64,000 nt of DNA from an uncultured bacterium (lineage in GTDB: Bacteria; Bacillota; Clostridia; Oscillospirales; Oscillospiraceae): positions 1 through 64,000 of the forward strand of contig CANDCH010000004.1 of NCBI GenBank assembly GCA_947383145.1. The letters run 5' to 3'. A model generated the notes under the pieces. That model made no database searches. It saw only the letters and a program-made list of their open reading frames with translations, and was not told where the DNA came from. Within the stretch, counting starts at the first letter, position 1; each line of letters begins with the position of its first letter. Below, one piece after another: positions 50,327 to 59,171 of this stretch. A program made the position numbers and the translations under genes.

Positions 50327-50355
50327 TTTACAAATCAAATTATTATTGCTATAAT
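50327..50355 (+). promoter_or_regulatory. Strong promoter of the 27-residue peptide gene
   Basis: TTTACA (50327-50332) and TATAAT (50350-50355), exactly 17 bases apart, 31 bases before the start codon. Confidence 0.85.
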
Positions 50356-50386
50356 ACACAATAAGAAAACAATGGAGGTGATGATA

Positions 50387-50470
50387 ATGAAGGTCCTCTT
50401 CCAGAACGCGCCCGTTGATATTGACGAGTTGATCTTCGCCGGAGAGACTGCCGTTCCCAGCGACCGCTGA
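50387..50470 (+). CDS. Unrecognised 27-residue peptide in its own transcription unit
   Basis: ATG 50387 with GGAGG 8 bases upstream (ATG 50381 in the same frame would add MI). The peptide starts MKVLFQNAPVDIDELIFAG and ends ETAVPSDR; it is acidic, has no Cys and one short hydrophobic patch. A near-consensus promoter stands 31 bases before it and a terminator 35 bases after, giving a message of about 165 nt with no other gene, so it is not an obvious leader peptide. I do not recognise a family. It could be a small regulatory protein, a signal or RiPP precursor, or an sRNA with a coding part. Confidence 0.65.
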   Translation: MKVLFQNAPVDIDELIFAGETAVPSDR

Positions 50471-50504
50471 GCACGACGTCCTTTCAATGGTATGAGATTT
50501 AACT

Positions 50505-50527
50505 CGTCCCTGTTAAGGGACGTTTTT
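50505..50527 (+). terminator. Terminator of the peptide gene
   Basis: CGTCCC (50505-50510) and GGGACG (50517-50522), loop TGTTAA, then TTTTT and more T. Confidence 0.8.
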
Positions 50528-50539
50528 ATTTTACCTGTA

Positions 50540-50583
50540 AACTGCGGGCGCCGCCTTGAATTGGGCGGCGTCCGCAGTTTTTT
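50540..50583. terminator. Second terminator, facing the his operon end
   Basis: A 16-bp stem with one G-T (50540-50555 with 50564-50579) and a T6 on the plus strand. It separates the peptide gene from the converging Bax-inhibitor gene. Confidence 0.8.
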
Positions 50584-50597
50584 CTGCAAGCAGCCTG

Positions 50598-51317
50598 TTA
50601 ATTCCGGCTGTTCTTACCCAGGAAGCGCAGCAGATAGAGGAACAGATTAATGAAATCCAGATACAGCTGGAGGGCGGAAAAGACGGACGCCTTTTGCAGC
50701 AGTTCCCCGTCGCCGCAGAAATACTCATAATTCGCTTTGATCTTCTGCACATCGTAGGCGGTAAAGCACAGAAACACCACAATGCCTACCATACATATGA
50801 TCTGTTCCAGAGCCGAAAGGTCAATGAACATGGTCGCCAGTCCGGCCAGCACCAGGAAAATCAGGCCGCCGATCAGCAGGGGACGCAGTCTGGACAGGTC
50901 GGTTTTTGCAAACCGGCCGTAAAGCGCAAACCCGCCGAAGAACAGCGCAGTCAGGCCAAAGATAAAGATCAGGTTGACGACTTCGAAAGCCACAAAATAC
51001 ACAGAGAATACCACGCCGTTGAGGACGGAGTAGACGGCAAACAGCGTCCGGGTGGCGCCCACCGACCGCTCCAGAATGCCCGCGGACATGACCAGAACCA
51101 CCACCAGCTCCGCGATCAGGAGGATGGGCATGATATACGGGATGGAAAACATATAGTACACCCCGCCGGTGAGAGCCAGGGCCGCCGCCAGTAAGAAGGT
51201 GATCGTCAGCCCCACAAACATCCATCCGAAGGTCTGGACCATATACTGGTTCAGGGTCAGCGTACCGCGGGCGTACTCGCTGTCAAAATCGTAACGGTTG
51301 AAATCTCGTTCTTCCAT
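50598..51317 (-). CDS. Bax inhibitor-1/YccA family membrane protein
   Basis: A 239-residue protein with seven predicted membrane helices and a BI-1 C-terminal region (CFTAYDVQKIK, ALQLYLDFINLFLYLLRFLG). Family members are ion-leak or protease-modulating membrane proteins (YccA restrains FtsH in E. coli). It starts 2 bases after hisE and so is the last gene of the his operon message. A link to histidine is not expected. Confidence 0.92.
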   Translation of the reverse strand: MEERDFNRYDFDSEYARGTLTLNQYMVQTFGWMFVGLTITFLLAAALALTGGVYYMFSIPYIMPILLIAELVVVLVMSAGILERSVGATRTLFAVYSVLNGVVFSVYFVAFEVVNLIFIFGLTALFFGGFALYGRFAKTDLSRLRPLLIGGLIFLVLAGLATMFIDLSALEQIICMVGIVVFLCFTAYDVQKIKANYEYFCGDGELLQKASVFSALQLYLDFINLFLYLLRFLGKNSRN

Positions 51318-51319
51318 GG

Positions 51320-51646
51320 TCAGCTCTCCTTATCCACTTGTTTCATCTGCTTCAGGTTTCCAATTTTTTGGGCGCGGCGTTCCAATTCAGCCAGCACATC
51401 TCTCAATGGAATACCTTTTTCCGCCATCATCACCATCAAATGGTAGATCAGGTCGGAAATCTCTCCCACCGTATCGCCGGGAACATCGTCTTTCGCGGCA
51501 ATAATCGTCTCGGCGCACTCCTCCCCCACCTTTTTCAGAATTTTGTCCAGTCCCTTGTCAAACAGGTAACAGGTATAGGACCCCTCCTGCGGGTGGGTTT
51601 TGCGGTCCAAAACCACCTGATACAGCGTTTCCAGCGTGTTGTCCAT
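51320..51646 (-). CDS. hisE: Phosphoribosyl-ATP diphosphatase
   Basis: A 108-residue MazG-like enzyme, second step of histidine synthesis. Conserved SYTCYLFDKGLDKILKKVGE and AAKDD with EISDLIYHLMVMM. It is separate from hisI here. Confidence 0.95.
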   Translation of the reverse strand: MDNTLETLYQVVLDRKTHPQEGSYTCYLFDKGLDKILKKVGEECAETIIAAKDDVPGDTVGEISDLIYHLMVMMAEKGIPLRDVLAELERRAQKIGNLKQMKQVDKES

Positions 51647-51675
51647 TGTATTCTCCTCCGGCAGATGTAGTACTA

Positions 51676-51996
51676 TTATAACTCAATCTGATTAAAAAAG
51701 CAACTGTGAGCTCCTGTGTGGCAGACAGGACCGTCGGGCGCACAGACATAGAGCAGTGTGTCGGCGTCACAGTCGGCAAACATCTCCCTCACATGGAGAA
51801 AATTCCCGCTGGTCTCCCCCTTATTCCAGAGCTTTTGACGGCTCCGGCTCCAAAACCATACGGTTTTTGTCCTCAATGTGAGCTCCACCGCCTCTCGGTT
51901 GGTGTAGCCCAGCATGAGCACCTCCCGGCTTCCCTCCTCCTGCACGATCACGGGAATCAGATCGGATTTTTGAAACAATAAATTTAAATCGAACAT
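51676..51996 (-). CDS. hisI: Phosphoribosyl-AMP cyclohydrolase
   Basis: A 106-residue enzyme, third step of the pathway. LMLGYTNREAVELTL, WFWSRSRQKLWNKGETSGN, DCDADTLL and HTGAHSCF carry the zinc and magnesium ligands. ATG 51996 follows AGGAGGAG. Confidence 0.95.
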   Translation of the reverse strand: MFDLNLLFQKSDLIPVIVQEEGSREVLMLGYTNREAVELTLRTKTVWFWSRSRQKLWNKGETSGNFLHVREMFADCDADTLLYVCAPDGPVCHTGAHSCFFNQIEL

Positions 51997-52087
51997 ACGC
52001 AGCTCCTCCTTAAAGGGCATCTCCCTGTCTCCGCGCCCCAGGGTTTTACCGGGCCCTCCAGATTGCCGAGCAAGCGTCCGGCGCGGC

Positions 52088-52846
52088 TCATTGCCGCACA
52101 GGAATCTTCCTCTCCCGCAGAAACGCCTTCACCTGGGGCACAGTCAACTCACCGAAATGAAAAAGGGACGCCGCCAGCGCCGCGTCGCAGCCGGTCTCCT
52201 GAAACACCTGGGCAAAATGTTCCAGACTGCCGCAGCCGCCGGAGGCAATGACCGGAATGGAAACGGCCTGGGTCACAGCCTTTGTCATCTCAGTATCAAA
52301 GCCCGCTTTGGTGCCGTCCGCGTCCATGGAGGTGAGCAGAATCTCCCCCGCTCCCAAGGCCTGACCACGCTTCGCCCATTCCACCGCGTCCAGCCCGGTG
52401 GGGGCGCGGCCTCCGGCCACCACCACCTCGTACCAGCCCTCCGGGCGGCGCCGGGCATCAATGGCGAGCACCACACACTGAGAGCCAAACCGCTGTGCAG
52501 CACGGGCAATCAAGGATTCATCCTTTACAGCTGCGGAGTTCACAGATATCTTGTCCGCCCCCGCCCGAAGCAGCCTCTGAAAATCCTCCAGCGTGCGGAT
52601 TCCTCCCCCCACGGTCAACGGCACAAATACCTGTGCGGCGGTGCGCTCCACCACATCGGCCACAGTCTCCCGAGCGTCGCTGGTGGCGGTGATATCCAGA
52701 AAAACAATCTCGTCCGCGCCTTGATCTGAGTAAAACCTGGCCAGCGCCACCGGATCGCCCGCGTCCCGGATGTTCACAAAATTGACCCCTTTGACCACGC
52801 GGCCGTCCCGTACGTCCAGGCAGGGGATGATGCGCTTGGCTAACAT
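52088..52846 (-). CDS. hisF: Imidazole glycerol phosphate synthase cyclase subunit
   Basis: A 252-residue TIM barrel: [48 protein letters not shown] and ASGGCGS. With HisH it makes IGP and AICAR. The start overlaps the upstream kinase-like gene by 7 bases. Confidence 0.96.
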   Translation of the reverse strand: MLAKRIIPCLDVRDGRVVKGVNFVNIRDAGDPVALARFYSDQGADEIVFLDITATSDARETVADVVERTAAQVFVPLTVGGGIRTLEDFQRLLRAGADKISVNSAAVKDESLIARAAQRFGSQCVVLAIDARRRPEGWYEVVVAGGRAPTGLDAVEWAKRGQALGAGEILLTSMDADGTKAGFDTEMTKAVTQAVSIPVIASGGCGSLEHFAQVFQETGCDAALAASLFHFGELTVPQVKAFLRERKIPVRQ

Positions 52847-53349
52847 GGCAGCTCCTCCAAATAGCGGTCGATTGCTTTCTGGCTCTTCAAAACAGTCACT
52901 TTATCCATATAATCCCCCAGACCCGCCGCGAGCCACTTTTTCTTTTGCGCCCTGCGGCCTTTCCACAGAAGCCATTGCATAAATTCCAAATCCATCTTTT
53001 CCGGACAGCCCTCGCCCATATCCATCCTAGTCCGTCCGCGGTTCTGAATATAGCGTCTCCATGCCCGGAAAAAACAGGCGCAGCATGGCAGATTCAAAAA
53101 AATAATCTCGTCCGCTTCCGCCATCCGGCGGCCATACTCAAAATTCGTATAATTTCCGTCGATCACCCAATCCGTCTGCTCCATAAACTCGTGAACCAGC
53201 CTGTGAGCCTCCGCCCGGTCCCGCTCCCGCCAGCCGGGAGCCCAGTGCACCCGGTCAAAGTGGAGCACAGGAATGCCGTACCGCTCCCCCAGCGCCCGTG
53301 CCAGGGTGGATTTTCCAGCCCCGCTGTAGCCGATTACCGCGATCCTCAT
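52840..53349 (-). CDS. FlaR-like/adenylate-kinase-type P-loop protein inside the his operon
   Basis: A 169-residue P-loop kinase of the topology-modulation (FlaR) type. Walker [10 protein letters not shown] near 7; [40 protein letters not shown]. Substrate unknown. Coupled at both ends (ATGA with hisA, 7-base overlap with hisF), so it is a stable part of the his operon although no kinase step is needed in the pathway. Confidence 0.85.
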   Translation of the reverse strand: MRIAVIGYSGAGKSTLARALGERYGIPVLHFDRVHWAPGWRERDRAEAHRLVHEFMEQTDWVIDGNYTNFEYGRRMAEADEIIFLNLPCCACFFRAWRRYIQNRGRTRMDMGEGCPEKMDLEFMQWLLWKGRRAQKKKWLAAGLGDYMDKVTVLKSQKAIDRYLEELPC

Positions 53350-54068
53350 TGCTGGGGCCCCGCTTCCCGAACGGCCTCCGCCAGATCCAGCGTCCCCGCG
53401 TAATATGCCTTGCCAATGATGGCGCCGTAAAGCCCCATATCCCGGAGCCGCTTCACGTCATCCAACGCCGCCACCCCGCCGGAGGCCACAATGTCACAGC
53501 GCACAGCCTTCTGCAAGACCGCCAGAAAACTGAAATTAGGCCCCGACAACATCCCGTCAGTGGCAATGTCTGTAAAGATAATCGTCTTTACACCTTTTTC
53601 CTCCATGCTTTTGGCGAATTCCAGGCCGCTGAGACCGGAGTCCTCCTCCCAGCCCGCTGTGCGGACCAAACCGTTCAAGCAGTCGATGCCCACCGCCACC
53701 CGATCGCCATACCGCGCCAAGGCATATTCTAAAATCTGCGGATGCTTGACGGCGGCGGAGCCGATCACCAGCCGGGACACCCCCGCCCCGGCCACCGCGT
53801 CCACATCCTCCCTGCTCTTGATTCCGCCGCCCAGCTCCACCTTCAGGCCCGATTGGAGCACGACCTCCTCAATGTAGGTAAAATTAGTGCGAACACCGCT
53901 TCTTGCGCCGTCCAGGTCAACCATATGGACCCATTTTGCTCCGGCGGCCGCAAAATCCCCCGCCGTCTTCACCGCGCTGTCCGCCACCTGACTCACGGTG
54001 GAGAATTCTCCCCTTTGCAGGCGGACGCACCGCCCGTCCTTCATGTCAATGGCCGGCAATAAAATCAT
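53346..54068 (-). CDS. hisA: ProFAR isomerase
   Basis: A 240-residue TIM barrel: LPAIDMKDGRCVRL with the first catalytic Asp, HMVDLDGA, ELGGGIKS, TDIATDGM with the second, and ASGGVAAL. ATGA coupling with hisH and with the next gene. Confidence 0.96.
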   Translation of the reverse strand: MILLPAIDMKDGRCVRLQRGEFSTVSQVADSAVKTAGDFAAAGAKWVHMVDLDGARSGVRTNFTYIEEVVLQSGLKVELGGGIKSREDVDAVAGAGVSRLVIGSAAVKHPQILEYALARYGDRVAVGIDCLNGLVRTAGWEEDSGLSGLEFAKSMEEKGVKTIIFTDIATDGMLSGPNFSFLAVLQKAVRCDIVASGGVAALDDVKRLRDMGLYGAIIGKAYYAGTLDLAEAVREAGPQQ

Positions 54069-54673
54069 CGCTTCAAATCTCCAAAATTCTTTAAAATTTG
54101 CAGTCCCGCCTCGCCGCTCTTCTCCGGGTGGAACTGGCAGCCATATACCCCGTTGCGGGAAACTGCGGCCACCACAGAGGAACCATACCGGGTGCGGGCG
54201 ATCACATCCTCCTCCCGCGCGGCATAGCCGCAGAAGGAGTGAACAAAATACACATAGGTTCCATCGTCCAGCCCCCGGAAGAGCGGGGAGCCGTTCTGAA
54301 ACTCCAAGCTGTTCCAGCCGATATGGGGCAGCTTGAATTCCGTCCGAATAAGCTTTACGGAGCCGCTGACAAGCCCAATTCCTTTACATATTCTCCCCTC
54401 TTCTCCCTGATCGAACAGCAGTTGCATTCCCAAACAAATACCCAAAATTGGCTTTTTGCCCACCTGAGACAGCAGGGCGCTTTCCAACCCGCTCTCCCGC
54501 AGCTTATCCGCCGCGTCCGGGAACGCTCCCACTCCAGGGAGAATTACGGCGTCCGCGCGCTCCAATTCCTCCGCAGCGCCGGTGACCAGGGTCTTCTGGC
54601 CGATGTACGACATGGCGTTAGCTACACTTTTTAAGTTGCCTACGCCATAGTCCACGATGGCGGTGTAACCCAT
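54065..54673 (-). CDS. hisH: Imidazole glycerol phosphate synthase glutamine amidotransferase subunit
   Basis: A 202-residue class I amidotransferase. Catalytic Cys in GICLGMQLLF near 80 and His-Glu in GCQFHPEKSGE near 184. Start ATG 54673 overlaps the hisB stop by one base (TGATG); a GTG one codon earlier is possible. Confidence 0.95.
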   Translation of the reverse strand: MGYTAIVDYGVGNLKSVANAMSYIGQKTLVTGAAEELERADAVILPGVGAFPDAADKLRESGLESALLSQVGKKPILGICLGMQLLFDQGEEGRICKGIGLVSGSVKLIRTEFKLPHIGWNSLEFQNGSPLFRGLDDGTYVYFVHSFCGYAAREEDVIARTRYGSSVVAAVSRNGVYGCQFHPEKSGEAGLQILKNFGDLKR

Positions 54674-55248
54674 CACAGCGCCCCCTTAGTGGAAACCACA
54701 CCGTCCCCAACCACCTGTACGGCCATCTTCAGCGCCAGGCCCAACGACTTGAAAAGGGCCTCAGTGATGTGGTGGGCGTTCTCTCCATATTCACATTTTT
54801 GGTGTAAAGTAATTCCACTGTTCACCGAAAGCGCCCGCGCAAACTCCATAGTCAGGCAGGCGTCATAGCTGCCGATCATTGGTTGAGGCATGGGCGCGTC
54901 AAACACCAAACAGGGGCGGTTGGAGATATCCAACACCGTGCGGCACAGAGCCTCGTCCATGGGGACAACGGCGAAACCATAGCGCCGGATGCCCTTTTTA
55001 TCCCCCAGCGCTTCCCGGAGCGCCTGCCCCAGCACAATGCCCACGTCCTCCACCGTATGATGGCCGTCCACGTGGAGATCCCCCAGAGCGGACAGCTCCA
55101 GTCCAAATCCCGCATAAAAGGCCAGAGCGGTGAGCATATGGTCAAAAAAACCGATCCCGGTGGAAACGCTCACCTCTCCCCCGTCCAGGCAGAGGGTGAG
55201 CGTGATGTCCGTCTCTTTGGTGGTGCGCTGAATGGATGCCTGCCGCAT
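54673..55248 (-). CDS. hisB: Imidazoleglycerol-phosphate dehydratase
   Basis: A 191-residue enzyme. TGIGFFDHMLTALAFYAG, DLHVDGHHTVEDVGI and CEYGENAHHITEALFKSLG hold the metal-binding histidines. Monofunctional, without the phosphatase domain. ATG 55248 follows AAGGGGG. The 245-bp gap up to hisD holds a GC-rich hairpin (55333-55357) but no gene. Confidence 0.95.
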   Translation of the reverse strand: MRQASIQRTTKETDITLTLCLDGGEVSVSTGIGFFDHMLTALAFYAGFGLELSALGDLHVDGHHTVEDVGIVLGQALREALGDKKGIRRYGFAVVPMDEALCRTVLDISNRPCLVFDAPMPQPMIGSYDACLTMEFARALSVNSGITLHQKCEYGENAHHITEALFKSLGLALKMAVQVVGDGVVSTKGAL

Positions 55249-55493
55249 AGTTGTTATCCCCCTTATTCCCCCAGAAGAGCGATTTTTTGCGCGTTTTATT
55301 CACTCTGCTTCTTGTTCAAACAATTTCTCCCTGCCCCTCCGCCTGGGAGGCGGGGGCAAAAAATCGAACGGTCTCAGAGAGCGGCCCCGTTTTCATTGCC
55401 AGCCCCGCCCCCAGTGAGCGCTCCCTTCAGAAGGGCACGCCGTGCTGCCGCAAAACGCCGGCCAGCGTCCCAGCCTAAGCCGGGCTTTTTGTG

Positions 55494-56768
55494 TCACTCA
55501 AACCGCACCTGGATGGAGTTGGCGTGGGCGGTGAGCTTCTCAGCCTCAGCCAGGGTCATAATTTTCCGAGAAAGCGGCTCCAGCGCGCCCCGGTCAAATT
55601 CCAACACACTCATGGTCTTCAAAAAGCTGTCCACGCTCAGCGGCGAGAAAAACCGCGCCGTGCCGCTGGTGGGCAGCACATGATCCGGCCCCGCCAGATA
55701 GTCCCCCAAGGGCTCCGGCGTATACGCCCCCAAAAACACCGCCCCCGCGTTTTTTACGGCGGGCAGCAGCTCTCTGGGCGCTTTCGTGACAATTTCCAGG
55801 TGCTCCGGGGCGATCTCATTGGCTATCTCCACGCATTCCGTCAGATTCCGGCATACAATGGCGCAGCCAAAATCCCGCAGGGACGCCTCCATAATCTCGG
55901 AACGGCTGAGATAGCCAGTCTGCCGCGCAATCTCGCGGTCCACCGCCTGGGCCAATGCCTCAGAATCCGTGAGCAGCACGGCGGAAGCCAGCCTGTCATG
56001 CTCCGCCTGACTCAGCAGGTCGGCGGCGATGTACTTCGGGCTGGCGGTTTCGTCGGCGACGACCAATACCTCAGACGGTCCGGCCACCATGTCGATGTCC
56101 AGTTGGCCGTAAGCCATCCGCTTTGCCGCGGCCACATAGGCGTTCCCCGGTCCCACCAGCTTATCCACCTTGGGGATGAATCCCGCCCCATAGGTGAGCG
56201 CCGCCACCGCTTGGGCGCCGCCCACGGCAATGACCCGGTCCACACCCGCAATCTTTGCCGCCGCCAGCACCCCGTCGCTGAGGTTTTCCGTGGGCGGCGT
56301 CACCATAACGATCTCCTCCACCCCGGCCACCTTGGCGGGAACGGCGTTCATCAGTACAGAACTGGGATAGGCGGCGGTTCCGCCGGGGACATAGACGCCC
56401 ACCCGGCTCAGCCCCCGGACAACGCGCCCCACCCTTCCCCCGTCGGGAGAGAGCCACTCCATAGACTTACTCAAAAGCCTTTCGTTGTAATCACGAATGT
56501 TTCGGGCGGCGTGCTCCAGCGCGGCGATGAGTTCCGCCGGACAGGCGGCATACGCCTGGTCCAGCCTCTCCCTTGACAGCTCATAGGGCGCTTTACAATC
56601 AAACTGCCGGGAGTACCGCTCCACCGCCGGGAGCCCCTCCGTCCGCACAGCTTCCATAACGGCCTGTACGGCCTGCTCAATGCCGGCGTTTTTCTCCGCG
56701 GCCCTGGCCCTCATGGCGTCCAGCTGGCGGCGTTCGGCGGAGCCGTCCGCCTTGATCATGGCAATCAT
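55494..56768 (-). CDS. hisD: Histidinol dehydrogenase
   Basis: A 424-residue zinc enzyme, last two steps of the pathway. VGVYVPGGTAAYPSSVLM, VGPGNAYVAAAKR, MVAGPSEVLVVAD, SQAEHDRLASAVL and GPDHVLPTSGTAR are the family signatures. Coupled to hisG by ATGA. Confidence 0.96.
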   Translation of the reverse strand: MIAMIKADGSAERRQLDAMRARAAEKNAGIEQAVQAVMEAVRTEGLPAVERYSRQFDCKAPYELSRERLDQAYAACPAELIAALEHAARNIRDYNERLLSKSMEWLSPDGGRVGRVVRGLSRVGVYVPGGTAAYPSSVLMNAVPAKVAGVEEIVMVTPPTENLSDGVLAAAKIAGVDRVIAVGGAQAVAALTYGAGFIPKVDKLVGPGNAYVAAAKRMAYGQLDIDMVAGPSEVLVVADETASPKYIAADLLSQAEHDRLASAVLLTDSEALAQAVDREIARQTGYLSRSEIMEASLRDFGCAIVCRNLTECVEIANEIAPEHLEIVTKAPRELLPAVKNAGAVFLGAYTPEPLGDYLAGPDHVLPTSGTARFFSPLSVDSFLKTMSVLEFDRGALEPLSRKIMTLAEAEKLTAHANSIQVRFE

Positions 56769-57406
56769 GCCTCTCCCCCCAGTTCCCGCTCCACGCGGGA
56801 CAAAAAGTCGGTGATCTTATTTTTGTACAGCTTCATGGACGCGGTGTTCACAATGAGCCGCGCCGACACCTGGGCCACATCCTCAATGGGCTCCAGCCCG
56901 TTTTCCTTCAAGGTGGCCCCCGTCTCCACAATGTCCACGATTCCGTCTGCCAGGTCCAGAATGGGGGCCAGCTCTACGCTGCCCTCAATTTTGATGATGT
57001 CCACATCCATTCCCTTGCGCGCAAAAAAAGCGCGGGTGACATTGGGGTATTTGGACGCCACCCGGCGGGTTTTGTAGGTGCCGTAAAAGTCGAAGCCCTT
57101 TTTCACCGCCAGGGCAAACCGGCACCGGCCGAAGCCCAGGTCCAGCACCTCGTAAAAGGCCCCGCCCCTCTCCAAAATGGTGTCCTTGCCCACCACGCCC
57201 AGGTCGCACACGCCGTGCTCCACATAGGTGACGACATCGGGAGCTTTGGCCAGCACCGCGTCCAGAGGATAGTTGGGCAGGGTGTGAATAAGCCGCCGCC
57301 CGGGATTGCGCACCGGAGAGCAGTCCAGCCCCATGGCCTCAAACAGCTCCACCGATTTATCCTGCAAGCGCCCCTTGGTCAGGGCAATCCGCAGCCGTTC
57401 ACTCAT
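56765..57406 (-). CDS. hisG: ATP phosphoribosyltransferase, short form
   Basis: A 213-residue catalytic subunit, first step of histidine synthesis. LRIALTKGRLQDKSVELF, VEHGVCDLGVVGKD and the PRPP loop DGIVDIVETGATLKENGL. It lacks the regulatory C-terminal domain and needs HisZ. Start at ATG 57406 is preferred (ATGA with hisZ, GAGGTGG 8 bases ahead) over GTG 57418. Confidence 0.95.
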   Translation of the reverse strand: MSERLRIALTKGRLQDKSVELFEAMGLDCSPVRNPGRRLIHTLPNYPLDAVLAKAPDVVTYVEHGVCDLGVVGKDTILERGGAFYEVLDLGFGRCRFALAVKKGFDFYGTYKTRRVASKYPNVTRAFFARKGMDVDIIKIEGSVELAPILDLADGIVDIVETGATLKENGLEPIEDVAQVSARLIVNTASMKLYKNKITDFLSRVERELGGEA

Positions 57407-58569
57407 ACCGTCAGCCACCTCTCTCCCGCGCTGTCCAGTAGCAGCACGCGGACCGCCCCCCTCTCCCGCGCTAAATTCATGGTGCTGTCCAGAGTGCGGC
57501 AGGGGGACAGCTCACAGCTTCCGGCGGGGCGGCTGTCCACCACAGCCAGCGCCTGGGCCAGCAGTCCGGGGCCGTAGTGGATGACCGTCTCCAGCCTGGG
57601 CGTCTCCACAGTGAGGCAGGCCCCAACTGCGTCCACGTCCACCGCGAAGCCGGTGGCCTCCGCTCTGCGGCCAAACTGCTCCATCAGCCCGTCATACCGT
57701 CCTCCGGACAGCACGGGCGCGCCCGCGCCCTCGGCGTAGCCCCGGAACACCAGACCTGTATAGTAATCCAGCTGATGGACCAGCCCCAGGTCAAAGCGGA
57801 CGCACGCCCCGTATCCGGCGGCGGACAGTTCGCCGTACAGCCGCCGCAGGCGGCCCAGGCTCTCGCAGGGTCCCGCCAGCGTCTCCGCCTCGTCCAGCAC
57901 CTCCACCCCTCCGAACAGGTAGGGCAGCCGGCGCAGGGCGGCGCAGGCGTCCTCCCCCCGGTAGGACTCCAGCAGGTCGTTGAGCAGGGCAAAGTTTTTG
58001 CCTTCAATGGCGGAGCGCAGCCGCTCCAGCTCCTCCGGCCCCATCTTCATACGCCCCGCCAGCGTCCGGTAAAATCCAGCGTGGCCCAGCTCGATGTGGA
58101 ACTGCTTCAGGCCGCAGCACCGCAGGGCGTCCACCGCCATGGCCACCATCTCCAGGTCGGCCTTGTCCCCTACCGCGCCGATCATCTCCACGCCGCACTG
58201 GGCGATCTCGCGGCTGCCGCCCACATGGGCCAGCCGGTCGCGGAACACGGTCTGGTCATAGTACAGCCGCTGGGGCAGGGCCAGATTTTTCAGTTTGGTG
58301 GCCGCCACCCGGGCGATGGGGGCGGTGCAGTCGGGACGCATGACCATGATTTTTCCAGAGCGGTCGACGATCTTCAGCATAGACTCCTGGGGAATGGGGT
58401 TGCCGGACTGAATAAACAGGTCGTAAAACTCCACCTCAGGGGTAATGACCTCGGCATAGCCCCGACGGCGGAACAGCTCCACCAGGGCGGACTGCACCTG
58501 ACGGCGCTCCAGGCACTCGGAAAACAGCCGGTCCCGAGTGCCCTCGGGGGTGTTGATATGGATGTCCAT
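57403..58569 (-). CDS. hisZ: ATP phosphoribosyltransferase regulatory subunit
   Basis: A 388-residue HisRS-like protein without tRNA-binding domain. INTPEGTRDRLFSE, MLKIVDRSGKIMVMRPDCTAPIAR-type motif 2 region and GGRYDGLMEQFGRRAEATGFAVDVD. It forms the hetero-octamer with short HisG and binds histidine for feedback. It is the first gene of the his operon. Confidence 0.94.
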   Translation of the reverse strand: MDIHINTPEGTRDRLFSECLERRQVQSALVELFRRRGYAEVITPEVEFYDLFIQSGNPIPQESMLKIVDRSGKIMVMRPDCTAPIARVAATKLKNLALPQRLYYDQTVFRDRLAHVGGSREIAQCGVEMIGAVGDKADLEMVAMAVDALRCCGLKQFHIELGHAGFYRTLAGRMKMGPEELERLRSAIEGKNFALLNDLLESYRGEDACAALRRLPYLFGGVEVLDEAETLAGPCESLGRLRRLYGELSAAGYGACVRFDLGLVHQLDYYTGLVFRGYAEGAGAPVLSGGRYDGLMEQFGRRAEATGFAVDVDAVGACLTVETPRLETVIHYGPGLLAQALAVVDSRPAGSCELSPCRTLDSTMNLARERGAVRVLLLDSAGERWLTV

Positions 58570-58608
58570 GGGATTGCCTCCAAATTCTTTAGCTCGCTAA
58601 TGTGATGA

Positions 58609-58637
58609 ATCATACCACATCCACGCCGTCCTGTCAA
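58609..58637 (-). promoter_or_regulatory. Promoter of the his operon
   Basis: Minus strand TTGACA (58637-58632) and TATGAT (58614-58609), 17-bp spacing. The leader to hisZ is only about 35 nt, too short for a T-box or attenuator. Confidence 0.85.
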
Positions 58638-58649
58638 CCCTGAAAGGCC

Positions 58650-59168
58650 TCAATTTTCCGGGCGCAAAACGTTGACAATCAGCTCCACATCCCCCAGCCG
58701 CTCCGCGCCCCAGTAACGGAACCCAAGCTTTCTTTGCAATTCACGGGAGGCAGCGTTGAACAAAGGATATTCGCAGTCCAGGAAATCCACTGTCCCATCC
58801 CGAAATAAATTCTCGATCAGGGCGCCCAACGCCTCCGCCATCAGGCCCTTTCGCCGTTCCGGCGCGGCCATGGCGAAGGAGAGGGAAGCGCCCCGCTTTC
58901 CCCGGAACGACGGCTCGCCCGCCAGCCCCTCATAGGGCGGGTGAACACAGATATGGCCGACGGCTTTCCCGCTTTCCTTACGGACCACCGCCAGAAATTC
59001 CACATTGTCCATCAGCCATTGGAAGGTTTCCATAGCGGATTCCCGGTCCTCCACCCCGTTCAGGCCCAGCATCCGCTGAAGCTCCCCGTCCATGATGTAC
59101 CCGAAATAGTCCTCAAAATCGGCGGGCGTGTGCGGCCTTAAAACCAACCGCTTTGTCTCGAGATACAC
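58650..59168 (-). CDS. RimJ/RimL-type GNAT acetyltransferase
   Basis: A 172-residue GNAT. ETKRLVLRPHTPADFEDYF at the N-terminus, acetyl-CoA loop ERRKGLMAEALGALI, and NAASRELQRKLGFRYWG. GTG start 59168 after GGGGGAG; it starts 3 bases after the transglutaminase gene stop, so the two may be co-transcribed. Substrate unknown. Confidence 0.88.
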   Translation of the reverse strand: MYLETKRLVLRPHTPADFEDYFGYIMDGELQRMLGLNGVEDRESAMETFQWLMDNVEFLAVVRKESGKAVGHICVHPPYEGLAGEPSFRGKRGASLSFAMAAPERRKGLMAEALGALIENLFRDGTVDFLDCEYPLFNAASRELQRKLGFRYWGAERLGDVELIVNVLRPEN

Positions 59169-59171
59169 ACT

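Noticed and set aside
58570-58650. T-box or His-leader attenuator before hisZ
   Set aside because: The promoter -10 is only about 40 bases from the start codon, leaving no room for a T-box, and there is no run of His codons.
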